DNA of 64,000 nt from Doris montereyensis (lineage: Eukaryota > Mollusca > Gastropoda > Nudibranchia > Dorididae). This document shows positions 40,001-52,000 of this stretch, in pieces. The stretch's first letter is position 1. The number at the start of each line of letters is the position of its first letter. The DNA lies in assembly GCA_037039925.1 (NCBI GenBank), contig JAXRKP010000188.1, forward strand, positions 194,501 through 258,500, given 5' to 3'. The position numbers were made by a program, and so were the translations under genes. A model generated the notes under the pieces. That model did no database searches. It saw only the letters and a program-made list of their open reading frames with translations, and was not told the DNA's origin.

Positions 40001-43000
40001 CACTGAGACAGGGATTTGTAAATGCTGTCTGTATGTCTTACCTCCTGAATTCTTGTGTGTGATTGATGGGATGTGCTGGTATGTCTTACCTCCTGAATTC
40101 TTGTGTGTGATTGATGGGATGTGCTTGGTGTGTCTTACCTCCTGAATTCTTGTGTGTGTTTGATGGGATGTGTTGGTGTGTCTTACCTCCTGAATTCTTG
40201 TGTGTGATTGATAGAATGTGCTGGTATGTCTTACCTCCTGAATTCTTGTGTGTGATTGATGGGATGTGTTGGTATGTCTTACCTCCTGACTTCTTGTGTG
40301 TGATTGATGGGATGTGCTGGTATGTCTTACCTCTTGATTTCTTGTGTGTGATTGATGGGATGTGCTGGTATGTCTTACTTCTTTCTTTTCACTACTCTTT
40401 ACAACACAATGACCTGATAAAGTTGATTGAACATTTTTGGGTCTCGGTAATTAATTTCCTGGTTGTTTTGTCTTCAATTCTTGCATACACTTTTGTTGGG
40501 TTGAGATCCTCCTGATATTTATGAATTTGTGTTGATTGATGGGATTTGTGTTGGTTGAGATCTCTCAAGGTATATTTATGAATTTGTGTTGGGGTTGAGA
40601 TCTCTCAAGGTTATTTATGAATTTGTGTTGGGGTTGAGATCTCTCAAGGTATATTTATGAATTTGTGTTGGGGTTGAGATCTCTCACAATATATTTATGA
40701 ATTTGTGTTGGGGTTGAGATCTCTCAAGGTATATTTATGAATTTGTGTTGGGGTTGAGATCTCTCAAGTTATTTATGAATTTGTGTTGGGGTTGAGATCT
40801 CTCAAGGTATTTTATGAATTTGTGTTTGGGTTTGAGATCTCTCAAGGTATATTTATGAATTTGTGTTGGGGTTGAGATCTCTCAAGGTATATTTATGAAT
40901 TTGTGTTGGGGTTGAGATCTCTCAAGGTATATTTATGAATTTGTGTTTGGGTTGAGATGGTATATTTATGAATTTGTGTTTGGGTTGAGATCTCTCAAGG
41001 TATATTTATTTTGTGTTTGAATTTGTGTTTTGGGTTGAGATCTCTCAAAAGGTATATTTATGAATTTGTGTTTGGGTTGAGATCTCTCAAGGTATATTTA
41101 TGAATTTGTGTTTGGGTTGAGATCTCTCAAGGTATATTTATGAATTTGTGTTTGGGTTGAGATCTCTCAAGGTAATTTATGAATTTGTGTTTGGGTTGAG
41201 ATCTCTCAAGGTATATTATGAATTTGTGTTTGGGTTGAGATCTCATTTATTTTGAATTTGTTTTGGGTTGAGATCTCTCAAGGTATATTTATGAATTTGT
41301 GTTTGGGTTGAGATCTCTCAAGGTATATTTATGAATTTGTGTTTGGGTTGAGATCTCTCAAGGTATATTTATGAATTTGTGTTTGGGTTGAGATCTCTCA
41401 AGGTATATTTATGAATTTGTGTTTGGGTTGAGATCTCTCAAGGTATATTTATGAATTTGTGTTTGGGTTGAGATCTCTCAAGGTATATTTATGAATTTGT
41501 GTTTGGGTTGAGATCTCTCAAAGGTATATTTATGAATTTGTGTTGAGGTTGAGATCTCTCAAGGTATATTTATGAATTTGTGTTTGGGTTGAGATCTCTC
41601 AAGGTATATTTATGAATTTGTGTTTGGGTTGAGATCTCTCAAGGTATATTTATGAATTTGTGTTTGGGTTGAGATCTCTCAAGGTATATTTATGAATTTG
41701 TGTTTGGGTTGAGATCTCTCAAGGTATATTTATGAATTTGTGTTTGGGTTGAGATCTCTCAAGGTATATTTATGAATTTGTGTTTGGGTTGAGATCTCTC
41801 AAGGTATATTTATGTTTGTGTTTGGGTTGAGATAAGGTTTTTATGAATTTGTGTTTGGGTTGAGATCTCTCAAGGTATATTTATGAATTTGTGTTTGGGT
41901 TGAGATCTCTCAAGGTATATTTATGAATTTGTGTTTGGGTTGAGATCTCTCAAGGTATATTTATGAATTTGAATTTTGTGTTTGGGTTGAGATCTCTCAA
42001 GGTATATTTATGAATTTGTTTTGATTTTGGGATGTCCTGGTTCTTCTCTTTCAGATGGGCAAACAGACGATGGGGTTTCCTCTGCATGCTTATGATCACA
42101 GAGCTGACAACAAATTGTACAGAATTCAAACCCCACAGAGTCCCCTGGTCCGACCCAAAATGTATGACAAATACCAATTTGATGAATATCCTGTCGGCAC
42201 CAACACAGTTGTTGCCGTTATTTCATACACTGTAAGTAGAGACGCATGTGTTTTCTATTCAAAGTTTATCTACTGCTTTTTTTCCATCATATTTATATCG
42301 ATGGTGGAAATCTTGTAACTCATAGGTCTGCTGGAGGAAGGTTATCAGAAGAGACAAAGGATTTTTTTTATTGGAAGTTTAGATCATGTGACTCAAAATT
42401 ATATTTCTATTGGCTAAGTTTGCACAAAATATATAGGCAATGTCAGGAACAACCTTACAATGCATTTATGGCTAAAGAAATGATTTTTGAATAATTTGAA
42501 GTTTAGAGACTTTTCCATCGATATTTTTCTTGTTTTTATTTCTGTTGATTATTAGAAAGCTGTGAATGTATAAAAGGTCAAATAGATTTTTCATCATGGA
42601 CATGCATATCCGAATGGCCAACCTAAAGATGGAATGCTTTCATTTAATGTGCGGCCATTGTTGCTTTAATGCCTGGCAAGAATAAACAAAGCTGATGATT
42701 GTTTTTATTGTGGCTTTTTTGTTGTGTTTTAAGTAAATGTTTGGAGGAAAATGACTGATTGATTTAAGAACCCCACACAGAATATTTTGTTCTTTTTAGA
42801 ATAAGTGTATTAATTTGTGTAGAAAGCCTGAGTCAATGTATTTTATTTACTGAATTTGACTCATTGGAAACAAAAATTCGTTTTGCATGGTCATGAAAGA
42901 ATAATTAGTAGTTATGTTTTGAGACAATTCAGACATTAACTCGTTAAAACATTGCTGCTTTCTTACATCAAATTGCTTTGCTTGTTTCCTCTCTTTTAGT

Positions 43001-46000
43001 TGTTTTCTTTTGGGGTTTTTGTGTAATTGTTTTGTATGGATTTTTTGTGTATTTTTTTTGTATGGGTTTTTTGTGTAATTGTTTTGTATGGGTTTTTTGT
43101 GTAATTGTTTTGTATGGGTTTTTTGTGTAATTGTTTTGTATGGATTTTTGTGTAATTGTTTTGTATGGGTTTTTTGTGTAATTGTTTTGTATGGGTTTTT
43201 TGTGTAATTTTTTTGTATGGGTTTTTTGTGTAATTGTTTTGTATGGGTTTTTGTGTAATTGTTTTGTATGGGTTTTTTTGTAATTGTTTTGTATGGATTT
43301 TTGTGTGTAATTGTTTTGTATGAGTTTTTTTGTTTTGATACATGGATGTCACATGACGCCTACATTGGAAACACAAAGCACAGACTGTGTACCTGATTAT
43401 CTAGAGTTAATTGACATATTGGTGGTCACATACAGAGAATATCCTTTTTGCATCATAAATACTAGCTGTAAGCACTATGGCATTGCTAGTATGTTCCAAT
43501 ATCACTATGTCACTATGGTGTGTTGTATTTCATTGATTTTGTCAAACTGACAGATAAGGTATTTCCTACAACATAAAACTTATCATCAATTTTTCCGACT
43601 TGAATTTTCAGGGCTATGACATGGAAGATGCTATGATTCTCAACAAGTCGTCCTTTGAAAGGGGTTATGGTCACGGATCCATCATATCAACAGATGTATG
43701 TGTAGAATAATTATTTAGGATGAAGTAAAAAATAAAGTAAGATTTCTTCCAGGACATTATGGCCCATAGAGCCATAGCTCATCCAGGTTTCTGTAGCATG
43801 TGGCGGAACGGGTGATAATAATAACCCCCTGGACAGGCTGCTAGTCCGATGCAAGAATTTACTCTCAAGCTAGTGCTTGTACCCATTTGCACCTGGGTCG
43901 AGTGGGGAAAATGCGTGTTAGACGTCTTTCCCAGGGAACACAACATCATACCTAGCTTTGCTAGAATTCAAACTTAGGACCTCATGATCCTAAAAGTCCG
44001 GCAGTTCTCAGCACCCTCTCATGGCTCCTGGCACCACTGTGAAGAATGTCTCGTGGCACCACTATAAAGAATGTCTCATGTCACCACTATAAAGAATGTC
44101 TCATGTCACCACTATGAAGAATGTCTCATGTCATCACTATGAAGAATGTCTCATGTCACCACTATAAAGAATGTCTCATGTCACCACTATGAAGAATGTC
44201 TCATGTCATCACTATAAAGAATGTCTCATGGCACCACTATGAAGAATGTCTCATGGCACCACTATGAAGAATGTCTCATGTCACCACTATAAGAATGAAT
44301 GTCTCATGTCACCACTATGAAGAATGTCTCATGGCATCACTATGAAGAATGTCTCATGTCATCACTATGAAGAATGTCTCATGGCACACTATCAAGAATG
44401 TCTCATGAAGAATGTCTCATGTCACTATCACTATGAAGAATGTCTCATGTCATCACTATAAAGAATGTCTCATGTCACCACTATAAAGAATGTCTCATGT
44501 CATCACTATCAAGAATGTCTCATGTCACCACTATGAAGAATGTCTCATGTCACCACTATGAAGAATGTCTCATGTGAAGAATGTCTCAAAAGATCAGCTA
44601 CACCTAAATTTGTGGTATCTTTCAAAATACATTGTTTTTCATTTTACTGGTGTATTGAACGAATAAAGATTATCTTATGTATTCAACATTTATTTACAAC
44701 TGCTGGATTGGTCAACCTGTCCAAAATGTTAGGCTTCTGTATCTATTTCTTTAATTGATTTTACAAATGAAGTGTGTTTTTATTTTATGATGGTGGGAAA
44801 AACATGTCATATACATGTATGTCATGTTTTAAAGTCATGAAATAACCATACATTATTGTATAACATTAATCCTCTTGTATGTCTGTCTTTATTGTATTTT
44901 CATTTCTGTCTTACACAGGTTGTGGATTTGACTAAAATAAGCTCCAGTGAAGGTCGGAATGCCTATGTTTTTGGTAAGCTGAGGAAAAAGACATGCAATG
45001 ACTATATTACAGTAGAATATATATAAATGCTTTCTATTAATAGAAGTTAGCGAAAGACTATAGCAATTTGTAACAAATGACAATAAGTGACAACTCCAAT
45101 AAAGACAGAACAAACATGTGACGTTTTGGGTATGACCCTTCGTCAGACAACAAACGAGAAATATCTAGGATCTAGATCTAGACCTAAACACTGCCTAAGG
45201 CATCACACAATGTGATGTCAGAAGAAAAACAGAGAGGAGGAAGAAAGAAAGAAAAAGACAGTGAGGATAAGAAGAATGAGTATAAGGGAAAGTGAAGAAT
45301 ATATAGGAGCTAAAATGGAAGGTTCAGATCAAGAATGAAATAAAAATATGAAAATAAGTAAATAATAAAAGGCGAGAAGGAGATAGAGAGAAGGAGAGAG
45401 AGAGAAAAAGAAGGAAAGAAAGAAAGAGAGAGAGGTGTGAGTATGGGAAACAAGAATGAGAGAAAACGATAAGACTAGATCTATATCTCACTGGGTCTAG
45501 AAAGAAGAAATGATAGAGAATGAATGAAAGGAAGTATCAATCAAGGCAAAAATTTACAATAAAGGTGTGAAATGAATTTACAAATGTATCGATACAATTA
45601 AAGGGATAGAGTAAACGACTTATCTGAAATGCCAGATAGCACTAGCAGATATGCTTTCGAAGCTTAAGGTCTCAAGAATTGGAAAGACTGCCTCCTTAGT
45701 GATGAAGCTGTGTATATTCCGTAATGGTATGCAGCCATGTGCAAAGTTGCTTCCAGTGGTGGTGAACATGGAGAAAGGTGCAAAATGCCCACCATAGATA
45801 AGCACACAGGGGATGAACCGCCAGAGGGACCCAATTTTTCCCAGGATGGGGGAAGGGGGGGGGGAATTTTCAAGGGTGGTGGTGGGGCGGATGGGGTAGG
45901 GTGGAAGATTGTGAAGGGTCAGAGATAGTGAGAGTGTGTGCCCGATTATGGGAGTCCCTCTAGAGAAAATTATACGAATTGGCGTAAAACGTTCATACCA

Positions 46001-49000
46001 TCAGGGTTGATTGTGTCCAATCTTAGTGTAAGTTGGTTCTCTATTGACTTTCTAGACTCAGCACTGCCGGTGCAAGACCTGAGAATGCACACTTTCAGGT
46101 CATGTGTTCCTCGATGTCCTGGTCCATTAAAATTCAAAGGCACCGGCTTGCTTTTGCAGTTTTCAATATCTCTCCTGTGATGGCCAAATCTGTTGGAGAG
46201 TTGCAAGCCAGTTTCTCTGATGTAGGCCATTCCACAATGACTGCAACGAAAAGCATAAATGACATTGCGAGAGGCGCAGGAGAATTGCCCATTCACTGTC
46301 CAGGTCTGTCTAGGGAACTGAATGGTTGTGGAGCCGTCCACAAAGGGGCATGTCTTGCAGTTAGTGCGTCCACATCGGATGGTGCCCGACGGCGAGGAGT
46401 CAGTAGAGAGGCGACTGTGCACAAGGATATCCTGAAGGCTAGTGTGTCTCTTGAAGGCAATTAATGGAAAGGAAGGGAAAACACGTCTAGTCTCGTCACT
46501 AGCGTGTAGAATAGGCAGGTTCTTACAGACTATATGAATGACACGGTGTGTGTGCGGATGGTACAGGAGGATAAGTGGTATGCGTTAGGATTTTTTTTCT
46601 TCCTACGATGTTGAGGGCGTCTTTATGGGGTACAATTTTAGCTCTCTAAAAGGATTGACGCAGGATGGCCCTAGGGTAGCCTCTGGGTAGGAAGAAATCA
46701 AACATCTTAGGCGATTCCTCTGTGAATAGGTGCTCGGCAGAACAGATGCGTCTGAGGCGGAGGAATTGAGAGTATGGAATAGCATCTTTGCAGTGTGGTG
46801 GATGTGTAGTGGAGATAGATATGACTATCTGTATCTTTGTAAAATATGGTAGTTGTAAGCCCATGTTCGGAGAGAAACGGTGATGTCTAAGAAGTTAACA
46901 GTGGATGTAGACTGGGTAAAAGTGAACTTGATAGGTTTGCAAAAGTTGTTGGCAAAATCGAAGAAACGGTCTAAATCAGTCGCAGATATGGTTGTGATAC
47001 CAAACCCATCATCAATATACCATTTACAGGTGTTGGGCAGAGGACCAGGGTACGCCTGGAATAATCTACGCTCAAGATAACCCATGAATAGGCAAGCGTG
47101 TGAAGGTCCCCATCTTTGTACTTATGGCAATTCCGCCGATTTGCTAAAAAACAAACTGGGCATTGAATTCAAAAGAATTAAGATTAAGTTCTGCCAAACG
47201 GAGAAGGGTGGTAGTGTTGATTGTCTGGTCAGATCACTGGTCGAGGCATTTTAAGGGCTTGAAAATGAGGTATGGATGTTATCCATGAGGAAGAGACGTC
47301 TTGGGGTTGTGTCTGTAAATGAAATACTAAAAAAGAAAATTTTGTGAGTATCCTTGATGAATGAAGGAAGAGCTTGGACAAGAGGCTGGAATTGAGTCCA
47401 AGAAGGCAGAGATGCGTTCAGTAGAGCAGGAGCAGGCTGATATAATGGGTCTATCAGGGATGTGAGCTTTGTGGATTTTAGGGAGGAGATAAAAGTACGG
47501 TTTACCGAGTAGGCTGTTGTTGAGGTGTAGAATTTTGCTTTATGTGGTAGAGCTTTGGAAGTAATTAGTTGGTTAATAGTAAGAGCTACTTTATCATTGT
47601 TAGCAAACGTGTTATCGGAGGGACGGGGGATGTAAAATTGTTGTTTGTGCTGGTGAGTTGACCTTCACTACAAGAAAAGGTTAACCTTTTATTTTGCCCT
47701 TTTCCCCACCTAGTCGCTCTAGTTCTTGATTTATTACTCTGTTGTTCTACCGGAACCATAGGGCTGTTTTTTTGTTTTTTGTTTTGTTTGTTATGTGGGC
47801 TTTAAAAAAAAAAATGATTTAGCATTCTTTGATTGATTTCTTTGAAACAGGATTGAAATAATTTACAAATGCCTGGTACTTAGGGGGAGTCCCATATCTG
47901 TGCGTAAGTCAACACATCACAGGATGGTTGCACATGTGTGCTTCTGTGAGAATGATATAATATACATGCCCAGAATGGTTGTGTAATATTTTTTTGTGTT
48001 TTTTCTTCATGTCTATAGCTTGTGTTCCCAGTGAGAAAACCGGCAGTTTGGACGTTGACGGACTCCCTGTCGTAGGAACAAGACTAAAGAATGGAGACCC
48101 ATATTACAGGTTTCACATTTATGATTTACGTTCTCATTAACACAAGTTCTTAAGCATTTTCTTTTTGCTTAAATTGGCTGGCAGGTTCTGTTTCTTTCTG
48201 TCTTCCATCTTGATGTTTCCTCTCAGTTTACCCATAAGATCATCACATTTGATGGAATAGGTCAATTCGAATGGTTCAAGTAGTTAAGTTCACTAGAATC
48301 ACCAATACAACTTTTAAAAGTATAATGTTGTCTTGTTGAAGCAAATGTGTGGCTGCATAGGAAAACCTGTCGGAAGTCGCATGGCAACTTTTTGAGCAAT
48401 CGGGTGATAAAGTCAATTTAGTGGTATCTGCTCAATTTTGGGTTTTGGCAATTTTCTTTTAGTTCAATATCTTATCTTTCATGTCCTCAAGTATTATTGA
48501 TGAACTCACTCTCTAAGGTAGTTTAATTTATGTTTTGTGTGAAGTACCTAGAGGTATTCAGTGGTTACAAATCGTTTTAACCTGGCCCTTCAGCATGAGA
48601 AAAAATGGCATGACAGACGCGCTTACAACCGCTTAAATCACCACCAATTACAACAGAAGGTGTACAATATGACACATGAAATTCTTTGTTAGAACCTGAC
48701 GGATTTGATTATCACACGTGCGCATGAATTGAAACCACAAGGACTTAGTGAGCATCAAGAATAAACCGCTTCCACCATCCAACTGAATACAGAAAATATT
48801 CTGACGTGTTTTATTGATTTTCTGCAATAATCCACAGAAACATCCTTGTATATCTACCCAAGTGGTTAATAACACTGTTTACTCATGTAATCCAGCAGAA
48901 ACATCGTTGTACATCTACCTAAGTGGTTAATAACACTGTTTACTCATGTAATCCAGCAGAAACATCGTTGTATATCTACCCAAGTGGTTAATAACACTGT

Positions 49001-52000
49001 TTACTCATGAAATCCAGCAGAATCTACAAGTGGTTAATAACACTGTTTACTCATGAAATTCAGAAACAGAAACATCGTTGTATATCTATCCATCGTATCT
49101 CTACCCAAGTGGTTAATAACAGTGGTTAATAACACTGTTTACTCATGTAATCTCTACCCAAGTGGTTAATAACACTGTTTACTCATGAAATCAGTCTTGA
49201 ACAAAACATCATTGGCTTTAATAACACTGTTTACTCATGTAATCCAAAAACATCGACACAATAATTTCTTTGTTCTACCCAAGTGGTTAATAATCTTGAA
49301 TTCAATAACACTTTCACTTTGGTTAATTCTTCCAAAAACATCGTTGTACATCTACCCAAGTGGTTAATAACACTGTTTACTCATGTAATCCAGCAGAAAC
49401 ATCGTTGATATCTACCCAAGTGGTTAATAACACTGTTTACTGAAATCCAGCAGAAACTCTTCTGAAATCCAAGTTTCTACCCAAGTGGTTAATAACACTG
49501 TGAATAAAAATGATTCTCGAGCATACTCTGATCTGAACACCTCATATTTTCACCTCATATTTTGGTGAAAGAACTGATGAAGACGATTCCTCACCTGATG
49601 AAGGTAGGTTGAATCTACTTGTCTTGTACTTTACTCTACTAGGTCTAGAATGTAGAAAGAATGTAGAAAGAATGTAGATAGAATGTAGATAGAATGTAGA
49701 TAGAATGTAGATCTACTGTTGTGTTTTGTAGTACATGTAATTGTTATGATCTTACTACTTTGTCGTTGATTGTGAGTTACTTTTATTAGTGATACTCAAG
49801 TTACTGAAAGCTCATCTAGATCTAGTTCTAGACCTAAATTATAGATCTACTTTGCTGTTTATGTAAATTTATTAAAAATCATTATTAGGCTACTATTAGA
49901 CTAGACTATCAATCTAATTTCTAAATATTCTTATCTAGATCGAGAGTGTTCTAATTTTGGTCATCAGTGGGATCTGTGATCCAATTCTAGAATCTCAAGT
50001 AGATCTAGTTCTAGCTACTCTCAACTAGATCACAATATAGATGTAGACATGATGATCGTGTAAGTTATTCTATAAGCTATACCTTAGCCATAGCTCAGGG
50101 TAATAATGGACAAAAGGCATGATGGACAGAGTAACTCACGCATAGATGCATAGTAATATTACTGATAAGTACAAGATTATGTTGCTATAGAGATCAAATG
50201 CAAATGCACAGTGACAGATGAAGGCATGACAGACCAATCAACAAACATACTCTGACACCAGGACACATTAATATTTCTTTTCCTTCTTCTCATACCAAAC
50301 ATGTTCTTTCTTTCTTTTTTTGCCAGATGATGAATTTACTGATGATGATGACAACTCTATTGATGATCATGTCAGTACTGACCTAGCGGAGAGAGTTGTT
50401 CCGTTGGAACTTGGGAATGCACCCTCATTATCATCTACGGACTCGTCTTTCCTCACTCCAGCCGTTTCAAATGGCCAGTCAACCACCCCCCCCCCATGTA
50501 AATGTGCCCTCAACAGCAGTAAGCCGTGTTATACCGTCTTTGATGAAAGTGAGATAGAAAACTTTCCATGGCAATACATAGGATTGACCCGTGAAGAGCT
50601 GGATATGGCAATTCTTGCCAAACTTGCCTGCCACATCCATTTAGACTCACTGACCAGGAGAACGAAACAGTCCCACCAGACCGAAAGAAAATCATCTCGG
50701 ACAGACTATTTCCACCATGGATATAGAATATGCAGGGATTTTTTAAAGTTCATCCATGGCGTCGGACAAGACAAATTAAATGACCTCATTAAGCACTACA
50801 AGGCCAATGGGCTAGAAAGTCGAGTCCACAAGAATAGAAAGAAGCAACCTGCCAATGCTGTTACGTCATGAAGTCAGGATGGTGGTTGACTTTGTCATAC
50901 ATTTTCTGAGATTCATGCCATCGAATCACCAGGCCGGACACCAAAAAACTGGATACCTGACATAAAGTTGCTTCCGACCCACTTTACAAAGAAGCTTGTC
51001 TATGACGAATGTGTGAATGCAGCAGAAGAAAGCAGCATCCGTGTAGTTCAGCTCCGCACATTTAGGGATTTATGGCAGAAATTACTCCCATTCAACCGCA
51101 CTATTCCTCCAGCTAGTGATTTGTGTTGGGTGTGTCAAGAGGGTGCAATGAGAGTAGCAAGATTTGTGTTGAGTGTGTCAAGAGGGTGCAATGAGAATAG
51201 CAAGATTTGTGTTGAGTGTGTCAAGAGGGTGCAATGAGAGTAGCAAGATTTGTGTTGAGTGTGTCAAAGGTGCAATGAGTAGCAAGATTTGTGTTGAGTG
51301 TGTCAAGAGGGTGCAATGAGAATAGCAAGATTTGTGTTGAGTGTGTCAAGAGGGTGCAATGAGAGTAGCAAGATTTGTGTTGAGTGTGTCAAGAGGGTGC
51401 AATGAGAGTAGCAAGATTTGTGTTGAGTGTGTCAAGAGGGTGCAATGAAAGTAGCAAGATTTGTGTTGAGTGTGTCAAGAGGGTGCAATGAGAGTAGCAA
51501 GATTTGTGTTGAGTGTGTCAAGAGGGTGCAATGAGAGTAGCAAGGTTTGTGTTGAGTGTGTCAAGAGGGTGCAATGAAAGTAGCAAGGTTTGTGTTGAGT
51601 GTGTCAAGAGGGTGCAATGAGAGTAGTAGCAAGGTTTGTGTTGAGTGTGTCAAGAGGGTGCAATGAAAGTAGCAAGGTTTGTGTTGAGTGTGTCAAGAGG
51701 GTGCAATGAAAGTAGCAAGGTTTGTGTTGAGTGTGTCAAGAGGGTGCAATGAAAGTAGCAAGGTTTGTGTTGAGTGTGTCAAGAGGTGCAATGAAAGTAG
51801 CAACATTTGTGTTGAGTGTGTCAAGAGGGTGCAATGAAAGTAGCAACATTTGTGTTGAGTGTGTCAAGAGGGTGCAATGAGAGTAGCAACATTTGTGTTG
51901 AGTGTGTCAAGAGGGTGCAATGAAAGTAGCAAGATTTGTGTTGAGTGTGTCAAGAGGGTGCAATGAGAAGTAGCAAGATTTGTGTTGAGTGTGTCAAGAG

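Larger units (their letters stand above)
45050..47690 (-). mobile_element. Penelope-like retroelement with reverse transcriptase, GIY-YIG nuclease and hammerhead-like motif, POLR1B intron 23
   Basis: Coding strand is minus. In N to C order: the reverse transcriptase fingers [18 protein letters not shown] (about 47490-47440), LPSFIKDT (about 47360), the catalytic box [14 protein letters not shown] (about 47030-46990) and [15 protein letters not shown] (about 46905-46860). Then the Cys-rich linker [14 protein letters not shown] (about 46370) and the GIY-YIG nuclease [19 protein letters not shown] then [12 protein letters not shown] (about 46265-46160), with Tyr, Tyr (YIRET in place of YIGET), Arg and His retained. 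Frames shift between blocks, so it is inactive. Downstream, 45120-45900 is non-coding and holds the hammerhead-like core. The family's RT-plus-GIY-YIG layout is diagnostic; which Penelope lineage is not determined. Confidence 0.92.

Noticed and set aside
46102..46464. 120-codon plus-strand open frame
   Set aside because: Antisense shadow of the Penelope-like GIY-YIG segment.
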